Below are positions 1 to 8,873 of a stretch of 64,000 nt of DNA, one piece after another. The stretch lies in NCBI GenBank assembly GCA_022447545.1, contig JAKVBI010000009.1:2588-66587 (forward strand), read 5' to 3'. The position numbers and the translations under genes were made by a program. How positions within the stretch are numbered: the first letter of the stretch is position 1; every line of letters starts with the position of its first letter. This DNA comes from Myxococcota bacterium (lineage in GTDB: Bacteria > Myxococcota_A > UBA9160 > SMWR01). Below the pieces are notes generated by a model that was given only the letters and a program-made list of their open reading frames with translations, was not told where the DNA came from and searched no databases.

Positions 1-2
1 GG

Positions 3-2615
3 TCACGGCCGTACCACGGCCATCGTGTAGGCGTTCAGGTCGATTACGCGGCGTGCCACCCGGGCGATGTCTTCGGGAGTGATGGCAGCCACTTCGTCGG
101 TGAACTTCCGGTACGCGGACGGCCCCAAACCGTAGAGGCCGTCGATGGCCAGGTGGGCGGTGTGGGCGGCGTTGCGCTGCAGGTCGATGGCGAAGTTGCC
201 CACCAGGTAGCGCTTGGCGTGCTCGAGTTCGTCGTGGGCGGGCGGCTTGGCCAACAGGCCTTCGAGTTCTTCGAGCAGCCCCTTGCGGGCCTCTTCGAAT
301 TTCTCGGGCGCGGTGGCGATGTACACGGCGAAGTAGCCTGGGGCCAGGCCCTCCACGTTCATGGCACTCACCGTGTAGGCCAGGCTGCGCTTGTCGCGCA
401 GTTCCAGAAACAGTCGCCCCCCCTGGCCGGTCAGCAACTGGGAGATCAGCTCCAGCGACACGCGGTCGTCGTCGCGCACCGTGAGCCCGCGGAAGCCGAT
501 GACCAGGTGGCTCTGCTCGCGGTCCATCTGGATCTCGGCGTTGCGCACTTCGCTGGGGGGTTCTTCCAGAGCCGGCTCCGGCGCCACGAAACCGCCGCTT
601 GGCAACTCGGCCAGTCGGATCGACAGACGCCGGGCCATGTCGTCGGGGTCTACGTCGCCCGCCACGGCCATGACCAGGTTCTCGGCCTGCACCAGGCGCT
701 GGTGGTGGGCGCGCACCTGCGCCACGTCGAAGCCTTCCACCGTCTCGGTGCGGCCCAGCAGCGGGTAGCGGTAGGGGTGCTGCTGGTAGTGGGTCTCGGC
801 GAACAACAGAAAAGCGCGTTGGGCCAGGCGGTCCTTGCGGCGCTCCAGGGCGGCCAGGGTCTCGCGCCGTTCGCGCTCGAGTTCTTCGCCGTCGAAGGCG
901 GGCTCGATCAACACTTCCGAAAGCAGGTCGAGGGCCGGGTCGAGGCGCTCGCTGGGCGCCTCGAGGGTCACCCCCAGGCTGCTGCGCCCGCAGAAGCGGT
1001 CGATCTCCACCGCCAGGCTTTCCGTGGTACGCGCGAAGTCCGCCGCCGAACGGCCGCGGGTACCCCGCAACCACATGGAACTGGTGAAGGAGGTGATCCC
1101 CGAGGTGCTGGACTCTTCGGCGAGCAGCCCCCCCAGCATGGCGCCCCGCGCCGCCACGATGGGCACCTGGCGCCGTGGCAGCACGTGCAGGCGCACCCCG
1201 TTGTCGAGGTCGTAGCTCACCAACTCGCCTTCGGCGGATGTGCGTTGCGGTATTGAGAAGGTCCGTGCCGAGTGCTCGACGCCGCGCACCACGGCTGCGG
1301 CGGCCGTCTCGTCGTTCAGGGCGCTGGCGTCGGCTTCGGGAATCAACGCGCCCAGGGTCAGGCGGTTGGTGTCGAGGTAGGTGCGGGCCACGCGCTGCAG
1401 GTCCGCGGGGGTCGCCGAGGCGATGCTCTCCATGTAGCGGTCGAAGGTGTCATAGCCCCCGGCCGTTACCTGGAAGGCGCCGAGCTTGTGGGCCTGACCC
1501 GACACACTTTCGCGTTCGAAGTGTTCCGAGGTCAGGAAGTTCGTGCGCGCTTTCTCCAGTTCTTCGCCACTCACGGGCTCGGCGCGCACGGCTTCCACTT
1601 CGCGCACGGCGGCTGCGATGGCGTCGGCGGCGCGGCCGGGATCGGTTTCGATGCCGACGGTGAAGATGCCCGGGTCCAGCGGTGTGAAGCACGATGCGTC
1701 GATGTGGTCCACCAGGGCCTGGCGCTCTTTGACGCGCTGCACGAGGCGGCTGCTGTCACCCATGCCCAGCACGAAGGCCAGCAGGTCGAGGAGGGGCGCG
1801 TCGCCGTGGGCCAGAGACACGGCGGGGTAGGCGAGTTCCACGCGCGCCCGTTCGAAGTGGCGCGCCAGCACCACGCTGCGCAGTTTGCGCTGGGCGGGTT
1901 CGTGGGGCCGTGCGCGCTGGGCACCGCTGCCCTGGACACCCGCGAAGGCCTCGCGCACCCGGGCTGTCAGCTGCGCGCTGTCGAAGTCGCCGGTGGCCAC
2001 CACGGTGAGGTTGTCGGGCGTGTACCAGCGCTGGTAGAAGGCGCGCACCTGGTCGCGGTGGAAGCTGGCCACGCTGTCGTTGCTTCCCAGAATGGGCTCG
2101 CGGTAGGGGTGCACCTCATAGGTATGGGAGAACAGGGCATCCGAGAGCACGTGTCCCGGCGAGTCCTGGCTGCGGCGGATTTCCTCGAGCACCACCTCGA
2201 TCTCGCGCCCCAGTTCGTCGGCGTCGAAGCGCGAGTGCAGGACGGCATCGCACAGCACGTCCACGCCCACGTCCGCTCGGTCGCTGGGGAGGGTGGTGTG
2301 GTAGACGGTCACGTCGAAGGACGTGTAGGCGTTGATGCGTCCGCCGGCGCCCTCGACGTCCCCCGCCAACTCGCCCACGCCCCGTCGGTCGGTGCCCTTG
2401 AAGAGCATGTGTTCGTGGAAGTGGGCCAGTCCGCGCTCGGAGTCGCGTTCGTCGGCCGAGCCCACGCCCGCCCAGATCTGGAACTCCACCACGGGCTCGT
2501 CGTGAGCCTCGAGCAGCAGCAGGGTCGGTCCGCCCGGCAGGGTTTCGCAGTGGGGGGTGGTAGGGCTCAATGTCTGCCCAGCGTACCCGAGTCCCGCCGC
2601 GGCTGCCCCATCCAT
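3..2615 (-). CDS. M16 family zinc metallopeptidase, two-domain
   Basis: An 870-residue pitrilysin/insulinase-type protease. The N-terminal half carries the inverted zinc motif HxxEH (His65, Glu68, His69, inside HFHEHMLFKGT) and a downstream glutamate region (VVLEEIRRSQD) that would give the third ligand. The C-terminal half repeats the M16 fold without HxxEH, as is normal for the structural half. The reading frame stays open upstream to 2996, but that extension is arginine/proline-rich and antisense to hemW. The ATG at 2615 puts the first beta-strand of the peptidase at the expected distance. I see no clear signal peptide, so the location is uncertain. The gene is divergent from hemW with about 50 bp between. 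The stop codon is at the very edge of the window, so the gene is complete. Confidence 0.9.
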   Translation of the reverse strand: MDGAAAAGLGYAGQTLSPTTPHCETLPGGPTLLLLEAHDEPVVEFQIWAGVGSADERDSERGLAHFHEHMLFKGTDRRGVGELAGDVEGAGGRINAYTSFDVTVYHTTLPSDRADVGVDVLCDAVLHSRFDADELGREIEVVLEEIRRSQDSPGHVLSDALFSHTYEVHPYREPILGSNDSVASFHRDQVRAFYQRWYTPDNLTVVATGDFDSAQLTARVREAFAGVQGSGAQRARPHEPAQRKLRSVVLARHFERARVELAYPAVSLAHGDAPLLDLLAFVLGMGDSSRLVQRVKERQALVDHIDASCFTPLDPGIFTVGIETDPGRAADAIAAAVREVEAVRAEPVSGEELEKARTNFLTSEHFERESVSGQAHKLGAFQVTAGGYDTFDRYMESIASATPADLQRVARTYLDTNRLTLGALIPEADASALNDETAAAAVVRGVEHSARTFSIPQRTSAEGELVSYDLDNGVRLHVLPRRQVPIVAARGAMLGGLLAEESSTSGITSFTSSMWLRGTRGRSAADFARTTESLAVEIDRFCGRSSLGVTLEAPSERLDPALDLLSEVLIEPAFDGEELERERRETLAALERRKDRLAQRAFLLFAETHYQQHPYRYPLLGRTETVEGFDVAQVRAHHQRLVQAENLVMAVAGDVDPDDMARRLSIRLAELPSGGFVAPEPALEEPPSEVRNAEIQMDREQSHLVIGFRGLTVRDDDRVSLELISQLLTGQGGRLFLELRDKRSLAYTVSAMNVEGLAPGYFAVYIATAPEKFEEARKGLLEELEGLLAKPPAHDELEHAKRYLVGNFAIDLQRNAAHTAHLAIDGLYGLGPSAYRKFTDEVAAITPEDIARVARRVIDLNAYTMAVVRP

Positions 2616-2665
2616 TGGAGGTGAAGACACGTCCCGCCGGGGAGGGCCCGCGGTACCCTGGGGGT

Positions 2666-3904
2666 GTGACCCCGAGTGCAGGCCGCGCCGACGAATCCGC
2701 AACGCCCTCCAACGCTCGTGCTGCCGAGGCGGGCGAAGACGTCGGGGTCTACGTTCACATCCCCTTCTGTGAGCGCGTGTGCCCCTACTGCGATTTCGCC
2801 GTGGTGGCGACCCCCAGGCTCGCTGCCCAGCGCGACGAGCGCTACACCGACGCGCTGCTGGCGGAACTCTCGTTGCGACAGCCCACCTTCGCGGGGCGCG
2901 CTCTGGCCAGTCTTTATTTCGGGGGCGGCACCCCATCGCTGCTGCGCCCGGAGTCCATTGCCCGGGTGGTGGAGGCCGTTTCCAACGCCTTCCCACCGCG
3001 TGGAGCGGTGGAGGTCACGCTGGAGGTGAACCCGAGCACCCTCGAGCGCGAGCGGCTGCCGGCCTTCCGCTCGGCGGGGGTGGGGCGGGTGTCGGTGGGC
3101 GTCCAGTCCTTCGACGACGGCGTGCTCAAGCGCCTGGGTCGGGCTCATCGTGCCGTGGAGGCTCATCGCACCCTGGAGGCCTGCCGCGCCACGGGCTTCG
3201 ACTCGCTGTCCATGGACCTCATCTACGCGGCGCCGGGGCAGTCGCTGGAGGGGCTGGCCCGGGATCTCGATGCCGCCATTGCGTTCGGGCCCGAACACCT
3301 GTCCGCCTACGAGCTCAGCATTGAGCCCGACACGCCGTTTGCCACCGCGGCGGCTCGTGGCCAACTCGATCTGCCCGACGAGGACACCGCCGTCGCCCTG
3401 GCAGAGCTCGTGGAGGCGCGCCTCGCTGAGGCCGGGCTGTCGCGTTACGAGATCTCGAGCTACGCGCGGCCGGGCTTCGAGGCCGTCCACAACCGCCGTT
3501 ACTGGCGGCGGAAGCCGGTTCTGGGCCTCGGCTCGGGGGCGGTTTCCAACGATCCGCTGGCGCCCCCCAAACGCCCCTTTGGCGCGCGGGTCGCCAACCT
3601 GCGCGGTTCCGACGCCTACCTGGAGTGCATCGAGGCTGGCTCTACCGCCGAGGACGGTCCGGCCGAGGTCTTCGATGCTGCCACGGCTCGTGGCGAGGCG
3701 ATTTTTCTGGGGCTGCGCGAGCGGCGCGGGGTGGAGGCGGCTGCTTTTGAGGCTGAGTTTGGCGCCACTCCCCAGGTCTTCTACGGCGCCACCCTCGACA
3801 CCCTGGCCGAGCAGGGGCTCTTGACCCGAAGTGTCCATGGCGACCTGGCTCTCACTGCGCGCGGCCGGCTGCTGTCGGACACGGTGTTCGCGTACTTCGT
3901 CTGA
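2666..3904 (+). CDS. hemW: HemW-type radical SAM protein (haem chaperone / HemN-like)
   Basis: Radical SAM enzyme with the cluster motif CxxxCxxC (CERVCPYCDF). The following Asp-Phe is typical of HemW rather than true HemN, which has a further cysteine. GGGTPS and the glycine-rich SAM region follow, and a C-terminal HemN-like winged-helix domain ends the protein (412 residues). The family is often annotated as oxygen-independent coproporphyrinogen oxidase, but HemW members act as haem chaperones. I chose GTG 2666 because translation further upstream overlaps the divergent M16 gene and has no similarity. The haem synthesis genes proper lie about 36 kb away. hrcA follows after 115 bp. Confidence 0.88.
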   Translation: MTPSAGRADESATPSNARAAEAGEDVGVYVHIPFCERVCPYCDFAVVATPRLAAQRDERYTDALLAELSLRQPTFAGRALASLYFGGGTPSLLRPESIARVVEAVSNAFPPRGAVEVTLEVNPSTLERERLPAFRSAGVGRVSVGVQSFDDGVLKRLGRAHRAVEAHRTLEACRATGFDSLSMDLIYAAPGQSLEGLARDLDAAIAFGPEHLSAYELSIEPDTPFATAAARGQLDLPDEDTAVALAELVEARLAEAGLSRYEISSYARPGFEAVHNRRYWRRKPVLGLGSGAVSNDPLAPPKRPFGARVANLRGSDAYLECIEAGSTAEDGPAEVFDAATARGEAIFLGLRERRGVEAAAFEAEFGATPQVFYGATLDTLAEQGLLTRSVHGDLALTARGRLLSDTVFAYFV

Positions 3905-4019
3905 GGCGCCCCGAGTGTCATGGCCGCGGTCGCACAGTTTCGTTGACGCCACGATCACCCGGTGGTACCCCTGTTTTCAGGCATCTTCCTAGGCGCACAA
4001 GGCGGGCGGACAGGGCGGA

Positions 4020-5090
4020 ATGGCTGCACAAGAACCCAGCGGGAACCTCCAGAAGTACTCATTGAGTGACCGTCAGGCTGCGGTGCTTCGGGCCATGGTC
4101 AATGCCCACGTGGGCGAAGCGAGCCCCATCGGGTCCGGCACCATCTCTCACTTGATTCCCGTCCATCTGTCGTCAGCCAGCGTCCGCAATACCCTGGCCG
4201 AGTTGGCGGAGATGGGCCTGATCGAACGGCCCCACAAGTCGTCGGGCAGTGTCCCCACGGACAGTGGGCTGCGGGTGTACGTCGACCAATTGCTCGACGA
4301 TCACGATGTCGCACCCTACGAGCGGCGAACCATCGCCTACGGGGTGGAGGAGGCCGAGGCCGACAGCGTTGTCACCGTGGCCTCTCAGCTGCTGTCCGAG
4401 CGCACGCGTCTGTTGGGTTTCGTGGTGGCACCGCGTCTCGAGCGCCTGGTGCTCCAGCACGTGAGCCTGGTCCGCCTGTCGCGCGAGCGGCTGCTGGTGG
4501 TTTTCATCTCCCAAAACGGCACTCCGCATCGCCGAGTGATCACCGACGACTGGGCGCTGTCCCAGTCCGAGCTCGACGCCATCGCGGCCGCCCTCAACGA
4601 ACGGGTGGTGGGCCGCACCCTGCCTCAGGTTCGCAGCCTATTGATGCGTGAGGCCGAGGGGCTGCGAGTTCGTGCCGACCGTCTGCTCTCGCGCGTGGTT
4701 GAATTGGGGGCGCGGGCGCTGGTTTCGAGCGTTGATGAGCCCGAGCCCGTGGATCTGGTCATCGCGACGCGGCTGGCTCTGCTCAAGCAACCGGAATTCC
4801 ACGACACCGAACGCGTGCGCTCGCTGTTCGAAGCGCTCGAGATGAAGGAGCGGCTCCTCGAGGTGCTCGAGGGCATGATGGAGGATCAAGGCGTGCAGGT
4901 GGCTTTCGGCGACGAGGTCGACGAGCCCGGGTTGCGACACTGCGCGTTGGTGGCCTGCTCCTATGGCCGGGAGGGCGAGTCCCCTCTGGGTACCCTCGGT
5001 GTCATCGGTCCCTCGCGGATCGATTACGAACGGGTCATTCCCCTGGTGGGTTTCTTCTCCCAGGTGGTAGCGGAGAAGCTCCAGGCGTGA
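4020..5090 (+). CDS. hrcA: Heat-inducible transcription repressor HrcA
   Basis: A 356-residue repressor of class I heat-shock genes. The N-terminal winged helix-turn-helix (about residues 15-90) contains the family segments LSSASVRNTLAEL and GLIERPHKSSGSVPT. The GAF-like core and C-terminal domain follow, ending in GVIGPSRIDYERVIPLVGFF, a hallmark of HrcA. It is the first gene of hrcA-grpE-dnaK-dnaJ. In the family HrcA binds CIRCE elements. I looked in the 115 bp upstream and saw no TTAGCACTC-N9-GAGTGCTAA or close variant, so either the operator has diverged or it lies elsewhere. The stop codon overlaps the grpE start (GTGA). Confidence 0.95.
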   Translation: MAAQEPSGNLQKYSLSDRQAAVLRAMVNAHVGEASPIGSGTISHLIPVHLSSASVRNTLAELAEMGLIERPHKSSGSVPTDSGLRVYVDQLLDDHDVAPYERRTIAYGVEEAEADSVVTVASQLLSERTRLLGFVVAPRLERLVLQHVSLVRLSRERLLVVFISQNGTPHRRVITDDWALSQSELDAIAAALNERVVGRTLPQVRSLLMREAEGLRVRADRLLSRVVELGARALVSSVDEPEPVDLVIATRLALLKQPEFHDTERVRSLFEALEMKERLLEVLEGMMEDQGVQVAFGDEVDEPGLRHCALVACSYGREGESPLGTLGVIGPSRIDYERVIPLVGFFSQVVAEKLQA

Positions 5091-5767
5091 CGCCCAAGCC
5101 GCCGGATCAGAGCAACGGCTCGGGAGCCGAAGACGCCGAGCAGTCGCTTCCTCCCAATCCCGAATTGGAGGAGGCCCTGCGCGAGGCCGCAGAAGCGGTC
5201 GAAGCGCAGGCCGAAGGCGCTGCCGCTGCAGGCGAAGCCGAGCCCGCGGTCCTCGCCGAAGATGAGCCCGAAGCCGAGGATCCGGTGGCACAGCTGAGCG
5301 CCTACGCGGATCAACACCTGCGGCTGCAGGCCGAGTTCGAGAATTTTCGCCGACGCGCCCTGAAGGAACGCCAGGAAGCTGCCCAATACGGCCACCAGAA
5401 TCTCGTCAAGGATCTGCTTTCGGCGGTCGATAACCTGGAACGCGCCATCGATCACGCGAGACGGAGTGAGGGCGGGGACTTGGAGGGCCTCTTGCAGGGG
5501 GTCGAGCTCGTTCAGCGCGAGATGCTGACGGCGCTCGGCAACCACGGGGTGGTTCAGATCGAGTCCCAGGGCAAGGTGTTCGACCCAGCCGTTCACGAGG
5601 CCATGGCGCAGGCGCCTGATGCCACGGTGCCGCCGAATACGGTGATCGACGTCTTCGAGCAGGGCTACATGCTGCGAGATCGCCTGATCCGGCCGGCCCG
5701 GGTGGTAGTCGCCAAGCAACCGGAAGGCGAGGAAACGGACCAGGGCGGAGGAGAGTCGGCCGACTAG
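5087..5767 (+). CDS. grpE: GrpE nucleotide exchange factor
   Basis: Nucleotide exchange factor for DnaK, 226 residues. An acidic, Ala/Glu-rich N-terminal tail (about 1-65) leads into a long coiled-coil helix with LQAEFENFRRRALKER, the GrpE signature region. The C-terminal beta-wing domain follows (VFDPAVHEAM, VIDVFEQGYMLRDRLIRPARVVV). The GTG start overlaps the hrcA stop, so translation is probably coupled. dnaK starts 48 bp downstream. Confidence 0.96.
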   Translation: MTPKPPDQSNGSGAEDAEQSLPPNPELEEALREAAEAVEAQAEGAAAAGEAEPAVLAEDEPEAEDPVAQLSAYADQHLRLQAEFENFRRRALKERQEAAQYGHQNLVKDLLSAVDNLERAIDHARRSEGGDLEGLLQGVELVQREMLTALGNHGVVQIESQGKVFDPAVHEAMAQAPDATVPPNTVIDVFEQGYMLRDRLIRPARVVVAKQPEGEETDQGGGESAD

Positions 5768-5815
5768 CGCGCCGCGAGGGCCTCTCCCGCCGCCAGGCAG
5801 TGAGGGGCCCAGAGC

Positions 5816-7660
5816 ATGGCGAAGGTAATCGGCATCGACCTCGGGACGACGAATTCCTGTGTCGCCCTGTACGACGGCGACCCGGTGGTCATTGCCAATT
5901 CCGAAGGCGCACGCACGACCCCCTCGGTCATTGCCTTCACGTCCTCGGGCGAAAAACTCGTGGGTCAGATCGCCAAGCGTCAGACCACCACGAACCCCGA
6001 GCAGACGATCTTCGCCACCAAGCGCCTGGTGGGGCGGAAGCGCGAAAGTGCCGAGGTCGAGCAGTTCGCCTCAGTGGCGCCCTTCGACATCGTGGCGGCG
6101 GAAAACGGCGATGCCTGGGTGCGCGCGGGAGATCGTGAACTCTCGCCCCAGGAGATCTCGGCCACGGTACTCGCGAAGATGAAGGACACGGCGTCGGAAT
6201 ACGTGGGAGAGCCCGTGGTGGATGCCGTCATCACCGTTCCCGCCTACTTCGATGACTCTCAGCGCCAGGCCACCCAGGATGCGGGTCGCATCGCGGGTCT
6301 CAATGTTCTGCGGATCATCAATGAACCGACGGCGGCGGCACTGGCGTTCGGTTTGGGTGAGGCCGAGGGGCGGCGCGTAGCGATCTTCGACCTCGGAGGG
6401 GGCACCTTCGATATCTCGATTCTCGAAATCGAAGACGGTGTGTTCGAGGTCAAGAGTACCAACGGCGACACCTATCTGGGCGGAGAGGACTTCGACCAAC
6501 GCATCACCGAGTTCTTGATCGAGAGCTTCTACCGCATGGAGAGCATCGATCTGCGCGAAGACAAGATGGCCCTCCAGCGGCTCAAGGAGGCAGCCGAGCG
6601 CGCCAAGCACGAGCTGTCCTCGTGTGAGCAGACCGACGTGAATCTGCCCTTCATCGCCGCCGACGAGACCGGCCCCATTCATCTGAGCGTGGAGCTCAAC
6701 CGCACCGAACTCGAGGCCCTGGTGGAGGACATCGTGGAGCGCGTCGTGGAGCCGTGCCGTATGGCCCTGGCCGATGCAGACCTCACGGCTGGCGACATCG
6801 ATGAAGTGGTGCTGGTGGGGGGCACGACGCGCATGCCCATCGTCCAGCGCAAGGTCGAAGAGGTCTTCGAAAGGCCCGTCCGGCGTAGCGTCGACCCGGA
6901 CGAGGTGGTGGCCTGCGGAGCGGCCATCCAGGCGGGCGTGCTCAGTGGCGCTGTGTCCGATGTCTTGTTGCTCGACGTGACGCCGTTGTCTCTGGGTGTG
7001 GAAACCCAGGGGGGCGTGGCCACTCCCATCATCGAGCGCAATACCACGGTTCCCACTTCGGGCAGCCGGGTCTTCTCCACCACCGAGGACGCCCAGAGTG
7101 TGGTGCGTATCCATGTGGTGCAGGGCGAGCGCGAGTTCGCGGCCGACAACAAGACCCTGGGACGCTTCGAATTGGTGGGGATCCCGCCCGCGCCGCGCGG
7201 CGTTCCCCAGATCGAGGTCCATTTCGACATCGACGCCAATGGGGTCGTGAACGTTTCGGCCCAGGATCTCGGCACGGGCCGTTCTCAGGCCATTCAGGTC
7301 ACCGCCTCGGGCGGATTGTCCGAGCAGGACGTGGACCAATTGGTCGAGGAAGCCGCCGAACACGTGGAAGCCGACCGCAAACGCCGTGAGTGGGTCGATC
7401 TGTGCAACGAGGCCGAGGGCTTGATCTACTCCACCGAGCGCACCCTCGAGGAGTTCGCCGATACCGTGGAGCCGCAAGAGCGGGAGGCCCTGGAGGTCTG
7501 CCTGGAGAAGACCCGGGCCACGTTGATGGGAGACGCGATCCTGGAACTCCGCGCCGCCGTTGACGAACTCTCTGCGCTAACCTACCAAATGACCGAGAGC
7601 CTCTACGCCGCCCTGGGCGAGAGTGACACGCCATCCGGAGGCGCAGCAGACAGCAGCTGA
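5816..7660 (+). CDS. dnaK: Hsp70 chaperone DnaK
   Basis: ATP-dependent chaperone, 614 residues. The ATPase domain begins with [13 protein letters not shown] and shows [25 protein letters not shown] and [14 protein letters not shown]. The substrate-binding domain follows the linker [15 protein letters not shown]. The end is unusual: after the helical lid the protein stops with a short Ser/Gly/Ala tail and lacks the acidic E/D-rich C-terminus seen in E. coli-type DnaK, so it is somewhat short. It sits between grpE and dnaJ, so it should be the housekeeping copy. A GGAG-like site lies just before the ATG. Confidence 0.97.
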   Translation: MAKVIGIDLGTTNSCVALYDGDPVVIANSEGARTTPSVIAFTSSGEKLVGQIAKRQTTTNPEQTIFATKRLVGRKRESAEVEQFASVAPFDIVAAENGDAWVRAGDRELSPQEISATVLAKMKDTASEYVGEPVVDAVITVPAYFDDSQRQATQDAGRIAGLNVLRIINEPTAAALAFGLGEAEGRRVAIFDLGGGTFDISILEIEDGVFEVKSTNGDTYLGGEDFDQRITEFLIESFYRMESIDLREDKMALQRLKEAAERAKHELSSCEQTDVNLPFIAADETGPIHLSVELNRTELEALVEDIVERVVEPCRMALADADLTAGDIDEVVLVGGTTRMPIVQRKVEEVFERPVRRSVDPDEVVACGAAIQAGVLSGAVSDVLLLDVTPLSLGVETQGGVATPIIERNTTVPTSGSRVFSTTEDAQSVVRIHVVQGEREFAADNKTLGRFELVGIPPAPRGVPQIEVHFDIDANGVVNVSAQDLGTGRSQAIQVTASGGLSEQDVDQLVEEAAEHVEADRKRREWVDLCNEAEGLIYSTERTLEEFADTVEPQEREALEVCLEKTRATLMGDAILELRAAVDELSALTYQMTESLYAALGESDTPSGGAADSS

Positions 7661-7712
7661 TCCTGCCAGCCTGTCGCCCCCTTCCAATTCTCCAACCCCC
7701 GGGACGACGGCC

Positions 7713-8831
7713 TTGGCAAAGCGCGACTACTACGAAGTACTGGGGGTGGCGCGCGACGTGGACGAGGGGGAACTCAAGTCCTCCTATCGCAGGCTGGCCC
7801 TCAAGTACCACCCGGATCGCAACGAGGGGGATGCCGAGGCTGAGGAGCGCTTCAAGGAAGCCTCGGAGGCCTACGCGATTCTCTCGGATCCCGAGAAGCG
7901 CAGCCGCTACGACCGCTTCGGCTTCGATGGCGTGGCGCCGGGCGCGGGTGGTGGCGGAATGCCCGACTTCGGCGACCTGGGCAACTTCACCGATTTGTTC
8001 GGCGACTTGTTCGGGGATTTGTTCGGCGGGCGCGCCGGAGGTGGGCGGGGCCGCGGACAGCGTGGCGCCGATCTGCGTTACAACCTCGAAATTGCGCTGG
8101 ACGACGTGCTCGAAGGCACCGAGGCGCCCATCGAAATTCCCAAGACTCTGCCCTGCACTACGTGCGGGGGATCGGGCGCCAAGCCCGGCACCCACCCCGA
8201 GACCTGTGCCCATTGCCGGGGCCAGGGCCAGGTGATCGCGTCCCAGGGTTTTTTTCGTGTGAGCCGCCCCTGCGATGTCTGTGGCGGAGCGGGCGAGATC
8301 ATTCGCGAGCGCTGTTCGGGTTGCCGAGGCCTCGGGCGAATCGAGGGCTCGAACCACCTCAATGTCAAGGTTCCCCCGGGTGTCGACGACGGTACGCGGT
8401 TGCGCATCTCGGGCGAGGGCGAAGCCGGGATCGCGGGGGGGCCTCCTGGCGACCTCTACGTGGTGGTATCGGTGGAGCAGCACCCGTTGTTCGAGCGCGA
8501 AGGGCAGGACGTGCATTGCGGGGTGCCCATCTCTTTTTCGACGGCGGCGCTCGGTGGCGAGGTCGAGGTGCCCACCCTGGATGGCAAGGTCACCATGCGC
8601 ATTCCCGAGGGCACCCAGTCCGGCAAGGTCATGCGCATGCGCGGTAAGGGGTTGCCGTCCCTACGCTCGCGGAACCGGGGAGATCAGCAGGTGCACATCT
8701 TCGTCGAAGTTCCCAATAAGCTGAACCGTCGGCAACGGGAGTTGCTCGAGCAGTTCGCGGAAGAAATGGGCGACGATGTCGGCCCCGCCACCCGGGGCTT
8801 CCTCGATAAGCTCAGGGAGTTGTTCGACTGA
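7713..8831 (+). CDS. dnaJ: Co-chaperone DnaJ
   Basis: J-domain co-chaperone. The J domain (with HPD in LKYHPDRN) begins at residue 3, a short Gly/Phe-rich region follows (GAGGGGMPDFGDLGN), then four CxxCxGxG zinc repeats (CTTCGGSG, CAHCRGQG, CDVCGGAG, CSGCRGLG) and the C-terminal client-binding domains. I start it at the TTG at 7713, because the product then begins M-A-K-R-D-Y-Y-E as in most DnaJ proteins (372 residues). A GTG at 7623 is in frame but would add 30 low-complexity residues and overlap the end of dnaK. Confidence 0.94.
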   Translation: MAKRDYYEVLGVARDVDEGELKSSYRRLALKYHPDRNEGDAEAEERFKEASEAYAILSDPEKRSRYDRFGFDGVAPGAGGGGMPDFGDLGNFTDLFGDLFGDLFGGRAGGGRGRGQRGADLRYNLEIALDDVLEGTEAPIEIPKTLPCTTCGGSGAKPGTHPETCAHCRGQGQVIASQGFFRVSRPCDVCGGAGEIIRERCSGCRGLGRIEGSNHLNVKVPPGVDDGTRLRISGEGEAGIAGGPPGDLYVVVSVEQHPLFEREGQDVHCGVPISFSTAALGGEVEVPTLDGKVTMRIPEGTQSGKVMRMRGKGLPSLRSRNRGDQQVHIFVEVPNKLNRRQRELLEQFAEEMGDDVGPATRGFLDKLRELFD

Positions 8832-8873
8832 ACTCGGCCACGGGCGGGGCGGCCGACGCGGGTCGCCACGTCG

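Noticed and set aside
1272-2624. Long plus-strand open frame (450 codons) opposite the M16 protease gene
   Set aside because: Histidine/glutamine/glycine-rich translation typical of a GC-rich antisense shadow; the opposite strand has the M16 zinc motif and full domain structure.
2567-3958. Minus-strand open frame opposite hemW (463 codons)
   Set aside because: No family pattern and low-complexity composition; hemW on the plus strand has clear radical SAM motifs.
3905-4019. Possible promoter TTGACG with a weak -10 before hrcA
   Set aside because: The -10 (TACCCC) is too far from consensus, and hemW could supply the transcript.
6071-7477. Minus-strand open frame opposite dnaK (468 codons)
   Set aside because: Histidine-rich shadow of dnaK codons; no ribosome binding site or known motif.
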